From Spirochaetota bacterium (GTDB lineage: Bacteria > Spirochaetota > UBA12135 > COTS27 > JAFLEE01), in assembly GCA_017302015.1 (NCBI GenBank), contig JAFLEE010000076.1, positions 1-24,969 on the forward strand: DNA of 24,969 nt, read 5' to 3'. How positions within the stretch are numbered: the first letter of the stretch is position 1; the number at the start of each line of letters is the position of its first letter. Positions 18,216 to 24,537 of this stretch are shown here, one piece after another. The notes beneath the pieces were generated by a model. It worked only from the letters and a program-made list of their open reading frames with translations, made no database searches and was not told where the DNA came from. Made by a program: the position numbers and the translations under genes.

Positions 18216-18977
18216 CTATTTCGGTTCGCGGAAACTGAACGCGGCCATTTTCTCCCGCATTTGATCGAGTTCGTCGTTCACCACGGAATAGGCCGGCCAC
18301 TTCGATCCGTTGTTATCCTGATAATCCTTTTCGCTGAGATATTCCCCGTAGGCGAGGGCCAAATAACGGCCGATCTCCTTCGTTTTGGGGAGGCACGCGT
18401 CCACCTCGTACTTGAAATAGGTGGGTTTTTTCCCGTACCGCGACTCGAGGAGCAGGCGCATGTGCCCATCTAAATGACGGATGAAGGCGATGACGCGTTC
18501 CTTCCGGAAATTGAACCAGTGGAATCGCGGTGCGGCCGCCTCGACATCCCCCAAGAGGTCCCGGCTCCAAACACTCGCCATCGATTCATAATCGGCAACG
18601 AAGGTCAGAATCTCACTCCTTCTTTTGGCGTACTGCTCCGCCGCAATGGGGAAATGACGCTCGAACTCGCGGCGGTTCATGTACATTTGATAGACGTAGA
18701 TTTCATACCGTTTGAGCAGAGTTTCTGGCTTCCCCGATTGGGCGATGGCCGTGGAGACCTCCTCCACGCCATAGGAGGATTTTTTCCCGTAGCGGGATTG
18801 GAGCGTCTTGTACGCACTCGAAATGGCGTTCTCGATCACGAGGGCCTTTCCGCTCAAAAATTTCCGACGGACCACCAAGGCGACGAGGAACCCGATGGGG
18901 GGCGCGCACACGTAGGGCGCGATCTGCAGCAGCCAGTCATTGGGGATCCCCGGGAAGATCCCCGAATCGGCCATCAT
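18216..18977 (-). CDS. Unrecognised membrane-anchored protein with an internal duplication, coupled to queC
   Basis: A 253-residue protein I cannot assign to a function. Residues 16-36 (LLQIAPYVCAPPIGFLVALVV) form one transmembrane segment, with the rest probably cytoplasmic. Two segments are clearly related: 61-105 (SRYGKKSSYGVEEV...) and 179-219 (SRYGKKPTYFKYEV...), both followed by a tyrosine-rich helix ending in an acidic/aromatic patch (REF, KDY). They recall a small uncharacterised domain with an RYGK...Y...V pattern (the DUF6559-like type; this is memory, not a search). The ATG overlaps the queC stop as ATGA, implying coupled translation. A second ATG follows immediately at 18974. It is the last gene of the queF-queC operon. 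Confidence 0.75.
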   Translation of the reverse strand: MMADSGIFPGIPNDWLLQIAPYVCAPPIGFLVALVVRRKFLSGKALVIENAISSAYKTLQSRYGKKSSYGVEEVSTAIAQSGKPETLLKRYEIYVYQMYMNRREFERHFPIAAEQYAKRRSEILTFVADYESMASVWSRDLLGDVEAAAPRFHWFNFRKERVIAFIRHLDGHMRLLLESRYGKKPTYFKYEVDACLPKTKEIGRYLALAYGEYLSEKDYQDNNGSKWPAYSVVNDELDQMREKMAAFSFREPK

Positions 18978-19672
18978 GGATTCGCCGGGAGTCTCCGGGT
19001 TTCGGAGAACGCGTTCCACCCCTTCATCCGCAATTGGCAGGCCGGGCAGGCGCCGCAACCGCGGCCCCAGGCGTGGAGCGCTTCGTCGCCGGCGTAGCAG
19101 GTGAGCGTCTCGGAGATGAGGGCGTCGAGTTCGCCGGCGGCTTCGGCCATGGAGAAGATCTCGGCCTTGGTCTTCCACATGAGGGGCGCGTGGATCGACA
19201 CGGGGCGGTCGAGGCCCAGGGACAATTCCACCGCCTTGGATTTCAGGTAGACGTCGCGGCAATCGGGATAGCCGGAATAATCGGTTTGGCAGGCGCCGAT
19301 GACGAGTTCGAGGCGGGGCTCGCCCAGGCTATAGGCGTGGTTGGCCGCGAGGGTGAGGAGGAGACCGTTTCGGTTCGGGACGAAACTCGCGGGGAGCTCG
19401 GCGGAGAGCGGATGGGCCCCCGAGAGATCGCCGTCATCGAGGAGGGCCGAGGGGGCCATTTCGCGCATCAGACCGCCCAGGTCGAGGAGCCGATGAGGGA
19501 TCACGAAGCGCTGGGCCACCCGGGTGGCGTAGAAGGTCTCGAGTGCGTGGCGTTGGCCGTAGGCGACCGTGACGGCCTCGACGCGGGCGTAGCGCTCCCG
19601 GGCCCACAGGAGGCAGACGAAGGAATCCTGCCCCCCGGAGAGGAGCACCGTGGCCGTGAGGTCTTCTTTCAT
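18974..19672 (-). CDS. queC: 7-cyano-7-deazaguanine synthase
   Basis: Converts 7-carboxy-7-deazaguanine to preQ0 with ATP and ammonia, in the queuosine pathway. The 232 residues match the family. The ATP pyrophosphatase loop SGGQDS is at 12-17, GACQTDYSGYPDCR at 126-139 is characteristic, and the zinc site is C192, C206, C209 and C212 (CYAG, then GCGACPAC). It begins 2 bases after the queF stop and overlaps the next gene by 4 bases. queD and queE are not in the window. Confidence 0.97.
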   Translation of the reverse strand: MKEDLTATVLLSGGQDSFVCLLWARERYARVEAVTVAYGQRHALETFYATRVAQRFVIPHRLLDLGGLMREMAPSALLDDGDLSGAHPLSAELPASFVPNRNGLLLTLAANHAYSLGEPRLELVIGACQTDYSGYPDCRDVYLKSKAVELSLGLDRPVSIHAPLMWKTKAEIFSMAEAAGELDALISETLTCYAGDEALHAWGRGCGACPACQLRMKGWNAFSETRRLPANP

Positions 19673-19674
19673 GT

Positions 19675-20085
19675 TCAGAGCGCTTCGGGGTTCGGCTTCC
19701 CGTGGACGGCGGTGACGGTGGTGTGGATGTTCCCGCGGACGGTGAAATCGGCGAAAACCCTCAGGTATTTGGGTTCGAGCAGGGCCACGAGTTCGTCGCA
19801 GACCCGATTAGCCACGTCCTCGTGGAAGATCCCCTGGTCGCGGAACCCGTTGATATGGAGTTTCAGGCTCTTGAGTTCCACGCACCAGGCGCCGGGCTGG
19901 TAGTCGATCTGGAGGGTAGCGAAATCCGGGAACCCCGTCTTCGGGCAGAGGCAGGTGAATTCGGGGCAGGTGAACCGGATCGTGTAATCGCGGTGGCGGG
20001 TGCGGTTTTCGAAGCGCTCCAAACGGTTTTCCCGGATCATCCGGGTTCCGGCTTTTTCCTCGAGGGTCATGGGGGATTTTTGCAT
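19675..20085 (-). CDS. queF: NADPH-dependent 7-cyano-7-deazaguanine reductase
   Basis: Reduces preQ0 to preQ1, the step after QueC in queuosine synthesis. The 136-residue length fits the single-domain (Bacillus-type) QueF. The nucleophile is C47 in EFTCLCPKTG (42-51), followed by D54 in FPDFAT, the substrate motif E70 in VELKSLK, and H88-E89 in GIFHED. A second cysteine, C45, sits where many homologues have serine. I chose ATG at 20085; ATG at 20070 would remove only MQKSP. The frame stays open upstream to 20187, but that part crosses the promoter region and is not conserved-looking. First gene of the queF-queC unit; no preQ1 riboswitch is visible. Confidence 0.93.
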   Translation of the reverse strand: MQKSPMTLEEKAGTRMIRENRLERFENRTRHRDYTIRFTCPEFTCLCPKTGFPDFATLQIDYQPGAWCVELKSLKLHINGFRDQGIFHEDVANRVCDELVALLEPKYLRVFADFTVRGNIHTTVTAVHGKPNPEAL

Positions 20086-20115
20086 CAGAAAAGCGGGTCG
20101 CACAAATTTTTTTCC

Positions 20116-20144
20116 TTGACACGCGCGGTGATGGATTATATAAA
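20116..20144 (+). promoter_or_regulatory. Near-consensus sigma-70 promoter of the acidic-protein gene
   Basis: A perfect -35 TTGACA (20116-20121), a 17-base spacer and TATAAA (20139-20144, five of six). An AT-rich stretch (20104-20115) just upstream resembles an UP element. Transcription should start near 20151, leaving a leader of about 26 bases. The same AT-rich core gives TATAAT on the minus strand (20140-20135), a possible -10 for queF but without a good -35. This is the strongest promoter in the window. Confidence 0.75.
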
Positions 20145-20157
20145 CGGCGCACCTTAA

Positions 20158-20173
20158 GAATTCACGGGAATTC
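20158..20173. promoter_or_regulatory. Two GAATTC palindromes one helical turn apart in the leader
   Basis: GAATTC occurs at 20158-20163 and 20168-20173, exactly 10 bases apart, just after the predicted transcription start and directly before the ATG at 20177. This arrangement is compatible with an operator bound on one DNA face, but could be chance. Confidence 0.3.
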
Positions 20174-20176
20174 CAC

Positions 20177-20650
20177 ATGATTTTCAATCAAACCGACCCC
20201 CACGCCCTCCGGCAGCTCCTCGCCCTCGCGCTGCTGGGGCGCCTCAACCAGGAACGCCTCATGGCCCCCCGAAAGCGCGATGAAGACGAAGAGCCCGACG
20301 AGGACGAAGACGACGACGAGGATGACGAGGGCGACGACCTCGATGACGACGAAGCCGATGATGAGGAACTCGACGACGACGAGTTCGACGATGAAGAGCT
20401 CGATGACGATGAATTCGACGAAGAGGAGCTCGATGAAGACGAACTCGACGAAGAAGAGCTCGATGACGACGAAGACATCGAGGAAGACGAAGAACCCGAC
20501 GAAGAAGACGACAAGCCCGTGGGCCTCGATGATGAAGAAGATGAAGATGAAGACGACGATAGTTGGGATTATGAAGAAGACGAGGAACTGGACCGCGAAT
20601 TCGATGATGTCGACGAAACGGACGACGACATGAACGAGTTCGAAGAATAG
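20177..20650 (+). CDS. Extremely acidic low-complexity protein with tandem pentapeptides
   Basis: A 157-residue protein of unknown function. Residues 1-34 hold a short helix (ALRQLLALALLGRLNQERL) and a basic patch (PRKR). From residue 35 on, nearly every residue is D or E. Residues 55-99 are nine tandem five-residue units of the form L/F-D-D/E-D/E-E (the second starts with A). The ending contains SWDYEEDEELDREFDD. Such tails occur in RNA polymerase delta subunits, histone-like chaperones and DNA mimics, but no specific family is recognised. Support for it being real: a strong promoter upstream and a possible terminator downstream. The ribosome site is weak (CGGGA); ATG at codon 29, preceded by AGGAA, is an alternative start. 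Confidence 0.7.
   Translation: MIFNQTDPHALRQLLALALLGRLNQERLMAPRKRDEDEEPDEDEDDDEDDEGDDLDDDEADDEELDDDEFDDEELDDDEFDEEELDEDELDEEELDDDEDIEEDEEPDEEDDKPVGLDDEEDEDEDDDSWDYEEDEELDREFDDVDETDDDMNEFEE
20339..20473 (+). repeat. Nine tandem 15-bp coding repeats of the acidic gene
   Basis: Each unit begins CTC or TTC (GCC in the second) and continues with four GAC/GAT/GAA/GAG codons, encoding L/F-D-x-x-E. Synonymous differences between units show the copies are not freshly duplicated. Slippage here would add or remove five residues in frame. Confidence 0.75.
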
Positions 20651-20731
20651 CGCTCACCGGCTCCCCATCTCGAGTTTCTCCTATATATACGGTGATGTTC
20701 ACTAGACACTGACCCGTATTTTCTCGACGAG

Positions 20732-20756
20732 ACGCAACTTTTATTGCGTTTCCTTC
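20732..20756 (+). terminator. Possible terminator after the acidic-protein gene
   Basis: ACGCAA (20732-20737) and TTGCGT (20744-20749) form a perfect 6-bp stem with a CTTTTA loop, followed by the pyrimidine stretch TTCCTTCT. The T-run is interrupted and the stem is short, so efficiency is doubtful. Confidence 0.4.
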
Positions 20757-20796
20757 TCGCCAAGGAAGGGGGACTGTGTTTTCCGGAGGGATTTAT

Positions 20797-20819
20797 CCGG
20801 GAAATGTCGCCTTTCCCGG
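20797..20819. repeat. Perfect 8-bp hairpin in the mtnP upstream region
   Basis: CCGGGAAA (20797-20804) and TTTCCCGG (20812-20819) flank the 7-base loop TGTCGCC. A shorter overlapping stem, CCGGA (about 20783-20787) with TCCGG, could compete with it. No T-run follows on either strand. Confidence 0.5.
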
Positions 20820-21072
20820 CACAGCCCCTCGCCTATTTTTGGCCCAAGGAGTGGGGCGCTCATTGGAACGGTCGCTTCCCTTAACCGCATGTCTGGAAAA
20901 GGACCGCGGCGGACCTCTTCCTCGGAACCAGGCCGATTTGGCTCGATTTACCGTGTTCGCGGTTTTTCCCATCGGGTGGCTCGCGGGAGTTCCCCAGGCT
21001 CCCATCGATTTCGAGGGCAGGATGAATGACGGTAAAATACGAGACACTCCCAACAGGTTGACGGAGGCCCCC

Positions 21073-21978
21073 ATGGCCAAGAAATCCCCAAAAAAATCCA
21101 AGGGCAAAGCCCTTCCCCAGGTCTCCATCGGCATCATCGGCGGCAGCGGGCTCTACGAACTTCCGGGATTCAAGGAAATCGGCCAAATCAGCCTGAATAC
21201 CCCCTTCGGGAAACCCTCGGGCCCCTACCATCTCTTCGAATCCGAGGGGGTGACGGTCGCCTTCCTCGCGCGCCACGGCGCCGGCCATGTCATCACCCCC
21301 TCCGAACTCCCGGCGCGGGCCAATATCTTCGGCTTCAAAATGCTCGGGGTGGACAAGCTGCTCTCCATCTCCGCGGTGGGCAGCCTCAAGGAAGCCATCG
21401 CGCCCGAGCATTTCGTCGTCCCCGACCAGGTCATCGACCGCACCCGCGGGCGCGCCTCCTCGTTCTTCGGCGGGGGGATCGTGGGGCACATCAGCTTCGC
21501 CGAGCCCTTCTGCACCGAACTCTCCCGCATCGTCCACGAGACCCTCGCCGCCGGCCTCGACGTGCCCGTGCACCGCGGCGGCACCTACCTCTGCATGGAG
21601 GGCCCCGCCTTCTCCACCCGCGCCGAAAGCCTGCTCTACCGCTCGTGGGGCGCCGACATCATCGGCATGACCGCGCTGCCCGAGGCCAAACTCGCCCGCG
21701 AGGCCGAGATGAGCTACACCGTCATCGCCATGAGCACCGACTACGATTGCTGGAAGGTGGAGGAGGAGCCGGTCACCGTGGAGCAGGTCATCGGCCACAT
21801 GACGCGCAATACCGGCAACGTGAAGAAGGTCCTCCCCCGCCTCATCGCCCGCATGGCCGCCTACGCCCCGGTGCAGCACCGCGACGCGGCCAAGTTCGCC
21901 ATCATGACGGCCCGAGAGCGCGTGAGCCCCGCCCTCCGCAAGAAGCTCGCCCCCCTCTGGGGGAAGTACTTCCCATGA
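21073..21978 (+). CDS. mtnP: S-methyl-5'-thioadenosine phosphorylase
   Basis: Splits methylthioadenosine with phosphate to adenine and methylthioribose-1-phosphate, in methionine salvage. The 301-residue protein has the family motifs GIIGGSGLYELPG (20-32), ARHGAGH (66-72), DRTRGRASSFF (122-132), GTYLCMEGPAFSTRAES (170-186) and GMTALPEAKLAREAE (198-212). D223 and D225 in MSTDYDCW specify a 6-amino purine, which favours MTA phosphorylase over a 6-oxo purine nucleoside phosphorylase. The start at 21073 is chosen because ACGGAGG lies 5 bases upstream; the 99-codon upstream extension is rejected. The N-terminal lysine-rich tail (AKKSPKKSKGK) is an addition. Its stop overlaps the next ATG (ATGA). 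Confidence 0.93.
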   Translation: MAKKSPKKSKGKALPQVSIGIIGGSGLYELPGFKEIGQISLNTPFGKPSGPYHLFESEGVTVAFLARHGAGHVITPSELPARANIFGFKMLGVDKLLSISAVGSLKEAIAPEHFVVPDQVIDRTRGRASSFFGGGIVGHISFAEPFCTELSRIVHETLAAGLDVPVHRGGTYLCMEGPAFSTRAESLLYRSWGADIIGMTALPEAKLAREAEMSYTVIAMSTDYDCWKVEEEPVTVEQVIGHMTRNTGNVKKVLPRLIARMAAYAPVQHRDAAKFAIMTARERVSPALRKKLAPLWGKYFP

Positions 21979-22433
21979 AGCGGCCCTTGGCGCGCGCCCT
22001 GGCGATCCTCCTCGTTCTCGCCTCCCTCGACGCGGCCATCGCCCCCGACGTCCTCCTCCCCTCCCCGACGCTCAAGGCCGCCGTGCTGCCCGACGGCGGG
22101 GAGCACCCCGCGCGGCGCTTCGATGTGATCTTCTTCATCGCCCTGCCCTTCACCATCCTCTTCACCTCCCTCGTCCCCGGCCTCCTCGGGCTCGGCACCG
22201 GCCTACGCGCGGGCATCGTCGAGAAGTCCTCGGTGAAGGCCTCGGAATTTCCTTGGGCCAGCCTCTACCTCCGCTCCGACATCCTCTTCATCGGGATCAA
22301 TAGCGTGCTGTGGTCCGCCAGCATCGCCATCAACGATTTCCAGGAGGGGCGGGACCCCCTCGCCGGCGACCGCCTGCGCCGCGCCATGGACGACAGCCGA
22401 ATCGACCTGACGCTCCTGCGCATGGCCTTTTGA
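21975..22433 (+). CDS. Small unrecognised membrane protein
   Basis: A 152-residue protein with no family I recognise. Residues 7-23 form an N-terminal hydrophobic signal or anchor (LARALAILLVLASLDAA). Residues 51-74 (VIFFIALPFTILFTSLVPGLLGLG) form a strong transmembrane segment, and residues 103-120 (ILFIGINSVLWSASIAIN) may be a third. The C-terminus is charged (FQEGRDPLAGDRLRRAMDD). Its ATG overlaps the mtnP stop and its stop is 4 bases before rluA, so it is clearly part of the operon. The membrane topology suggests an envelope role but nothing more specific. Confidence 0.75.
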   Translation: MKRPLARALAILLVLASLDAAIAPDVLLPSPTLKAAVLPDGGEHPARRFDVIFFIALPFTILFTSLVPGLLGLGTGLRAGIVEKSSVKASEFPWASLYLRSDILFIGINSVLWSASIAINDFQEGRDPLAGDRLRRAMDDSRIDLTLLRMAF

Positions 22434-22437
22434 CCCC

Positions 22438-23370
22438 GTGCCCGATTCCCTGAGCCTCGATTTCACCCTCTCCGCGGACGACGTCCCGCGCGATCGCCTC
22501 GACCGCTTCCTCTGCGCCCGTCTGCCCGAACTCAACCGCAGCGAACTCAAGCGCCGCCTGCAGTCCGTCGAGGTCAACGGCAAGCCCTCCAAACTCGGCC
22601 TCCCCCTGCGCCCCGGGGACCATGTCGTCGCGCGGCTCTCCGCACCCCCGCCGCCCCCGCCGATGGCCGAGGCCCCCGCCATCGAGACCCTCTATGAAGA
22701 CGAGCATTTCCTCGTCGTCATCAAGCCCGAGGGCCTCCTCGTCCACGGGGTGCCCGGCCTGCGCGCCCATACCCTCGTCGATCTCCTGCGCCCCAAACTC
22801 AGCGGCGAACGCGACCACTTCAGCGACGCCGATCGGCCCGGCATCGTCCACCGCCTCGACCGGGAGACCTCCGGGCTCATCCTCTTCGCCCGCACCCCCC
22901 ACGCGGAGAAGCGTTTCCTCAAGATGTTCGAGAAGCGCGAGCTCGAGAAGCGCTACCTCGCCCTCGTGCGCGGGGTGATCTGGCAGGCGGAGGGCGTCTA
23001 CGACAAGCCCATGGGCCCCGACCCCGGCCACGCCCTGCGGCGCTCGGTGAAGCCCGACACCGACCACGAGAGCGCCCGGGAGGCCGTCACCCTCTGGACG
23101 GTGGAGGAGCGCTTCGCCGCCCACTCCCTCATGCGCGTGCAGATCCTCACCGGCCGCACCCACCAGGTGCGGGTGCACTTCTGCGACGCCGGGCACCCCG
23201 TCGTCGGCGACCGCAAGTACGGGCGCAACCCCGGCGCCGAGGCCCACCTCTTCCTCTGTTCGGTGGCCCTGGCCTTCGAGCATCCCGTCACCGGGGAACC
23301 CATGAACTTCGAGATCCCCCCGCCCCCCTGGTTCGCCGAACGCATCACCCAACTCCGGAGCAGACTGTGA
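22438..23370 (+). CDS. RluA-family 23S rRNA/tRNA pseudouridine synthase
   Basis: Isomerises uridine to pseudouridine in structured RNA. The 310-residue protein has an N-terminal S4 RNA-binding domain (about 18-66: RLDRFLCARLPELNRSELKRRL, given in part) and an RluA catalytic domain with HRLDRETSG (138-146), in which D141 is the catalytic aspartate. Later family motifs are LEKRYLALVRG, GRTHQVRVHF and HPVVGDRKYG. A proline-rich linker (PPPPPP, about 70-75) joins the domains. GTG start 4 bases after the preceding stop. RluC or RluD specificity cannot be decided from sequence alone. Its stop overlaps the aroE GTG start (GTGA). Confidence 0.9.
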   Translation: MPDSLSLDFTLSADDVPRDRLDRFLCARLPELNRSELKRRLQSVEVNGKPSKLGLPLRPGDHVVARLSAPPPPPPMAEAPAIETLYEDEHFLVVIKPEGLLVHGVPGLRAHTLVDLLRPKLSGERDHFSDADRPGIVHRLDRETSGLILFARTPHAEKRFLKMFEKRELEKRYLALVRGVIWQAEGVYDKPMGPDPGHALRRSVKPDTDHESAREAVTLWTVEERFAAHSLMRVQILTGRTHQVRVHFCDAGHPVVGDRKYGRNPGAEAHLFLCSVALAFEHPVTGEPMNFEIPPPPWFAERITQLRSRL

Positions 23371-24536
23371 GCGATTTCACCCCCGACGCCAAGACCCGCG
23401 TCTACGGCGTCCTCGGCTACCCCGTGCGGCATTCCCGCTCGCCCGCCATCCTCAATACCGCCTTCCGGTTCCATAAACTCAACGCGACCTACGTCGCCTT
23501 CGAGACCGAGGACACCGGCGCGGCCATCCGCGCCGCCCGCGACCTGGGCCTCGGCGGCCTGAGCGTGACGCTGCCCCATAAGGTGCGCGCCATGGAGTTC
23601 GTCGACCGGGTGGACGAGAGCGCGTCCCGCGTCGGCTGCCTCAATACGATCCTCAACCAGGACGGCACCCTCACCGGCTTCAATTTCGACGGCATCGGGG
23701 CGCTGCTGCCCCTCGACGCCGCGGCCCCGGGCTGGGAACGGGAGCCCGTGCTCGTCCTCGGCGCCGGCGGCGGGGCCCGGGGCATCGCGCTGGCCATGGC
23801 CCTCGATAGCGGCGCGAAGCGCATCGACCTCGTCGTCCGGGCCCCGGAGCGCGCCCGGCCCCTGGCCGAAGAACTTCGCGGGAAGGGCGTCTCGGTGGCC
23901 GTGCTCTCCTTCGCCGACCTGGCGGGGGCCGATCTCGACGCCTACGGCCTCCTCCTTAACACCACGCCCGTGGGCATGTCGCCCAAGGAGGGGGAGACCC
24001 CCTGGCCCCTGGACCGATTCGGGAAAAAGATGGTGGTTTATGATATCGTCTACAACCCATTGGAGACCCGACTCCTGCGGGAGGCCGCAGCGGCCGGTCG
24101 GCGCGTGCTCTCCGGCGACGGCATGTTCCTCGGGCAGGCCTCCCTCCAGTTCCGACTCTGGACGGGCCTCGAAGCCCCCCTCGAGGCCATGGGCCTCGCC
24201 TTTCGACGCAGTTTCGGCATCCACCCCGGAGAATGCCCCATGCAGCTGAAGACACTCCCCGACCGCATCCTCATCCACTTGAGCGGCGAGATCGACTCGC
24301 GCAATAGCAGCCAACTCAAGACCGACATCCTCGACTATATCAAGGACCAATCCCTCGCCCTCTACCTCGACCTGCGCGAGGTGCGCTACATCGACTCGGG
24401 CGCGGTGAACCTCATCATGGCCATCCACCGCGCGCAGGAGGCCAAGGGGCTGAAACTCTACCTGCAGAACCTCACCCCCACCGTCGACCGGGTGCTGAAA
24501 CTCGGCAACCTCGAAAAGATCCTCAACATCCTCTGA
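23367..24536 (+). CDS. aroE: Shikimate dehydrogenase fused in frame to a STAS (anti-sigma antagonist-type) domain
   Basis: A 389-residue fusion. Residues 1-285 are AroE, which reduces 3-dehydroshikimate with NADPH: substrate serines in HSRSP (S23, S25), LPHK with K72, CLNT with N93, NFDG with D108, cofactor loop GAGGGARG (132-139) and LSGDGMFLGQA. Residues 292-389 are a STAS domain (ILIHLSGEIDSRNSSQLK ... YIDSGAVNLIMAI). The usual DSSG phosphosite reads DSGA, so the phosphorylatable serine may be missing. An internal ATG at 24240 begins exactly at the STAS domain, with GGAGAA (24228-24233) 6 bases upstream, so STAS may also be made alone. There is no stop between the parts. GTG start overlapping the rluA stop. 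AroE assignment is certain; the STAS role is not. Confidence 0.9.
   Translation: MSDFTPDAKTRVYGVLGYPVRHSRSPAILNTAFRFHKLNATYVAFETEDTGAAIRAARDLGLGGLSVTLPHKVRAMEFVDRVDESASRVGCLNTILNQDGTLTGFNFDGIGALLPLDAAAPGWEREPVLVLGAGGGARGIALAMALDSGAKRIDLVVRAPERARPLAEELRGKGVSVAVLSFADLAGADLDAYGLLLNTTPVGMSPKEGETPWPLDRFGKKMVVYDIVYNPLETRLLREAAAAGRRVLSGDGMFLGQASLQFRLWTGLEAPLEAMGLAFRRSFGIHPGECPMQLKTLPDRILIHLSGEIDSRNSSQLKTDILDYIKDQSLALYLDLREVRYIDSGAVNLIMAIHRAQEAKGLKLYLQNLTPTVDRVLKLGNLEKILNIL
24228..24242 (+). promoter_or_regulatory. Internal ribosome binding site and start codon for the STAS domain
   Basis: GGAGAA at 24228-24233, six bases, then ATG at 24240-24242, in the same frame as aroE (codon 292). The resulting 98-residue product would be a complete stand-alone STAS protein. 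This looks like an intact gene start retained after loss of the aroE stop codon. Confidence 0.5.
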
Positions 24537-24537
24537 C

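Larger units (their letters stand above)
20651..21072. other. 422-bp leader/intergenic region before mtnP
   Basis: No gene is supported. The mtnP frame stays open for 99 codons upstream (to 20776), but its translation is not protein-like and the mtnP ribosome site is at 21061. The stretch contains a candidate terminator (20732-20749), an 8-bp hairpin (20797-20819), a TATATAT run at 20682-20688 and a weak -10 candidate TAAAAT at 21033-21038. I recognise no SAM riboswitch signature. Confidence 0.6.

Noticed and set aside
20086-20176. preQ1 riboswitch before queF
   Set aside because: The leader lacks the compact C-rich loop and A-rich tail of preQ1-I and the features of other preQ1 classes that I know.
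20188-20514. Poly-serine protein on the minus strand
   Set aside because: It is the complementary reading of the GAC/GAA repeats in the acidic gene, which has a strong promoter on its own strand.
20776-21072. N-terminal extension of mtnP by 99 codons
   Set aside because: The translation does not match phosphorylases, while ACGGAGG placed 5 bases before the ATG at 21073 marks the proper start.
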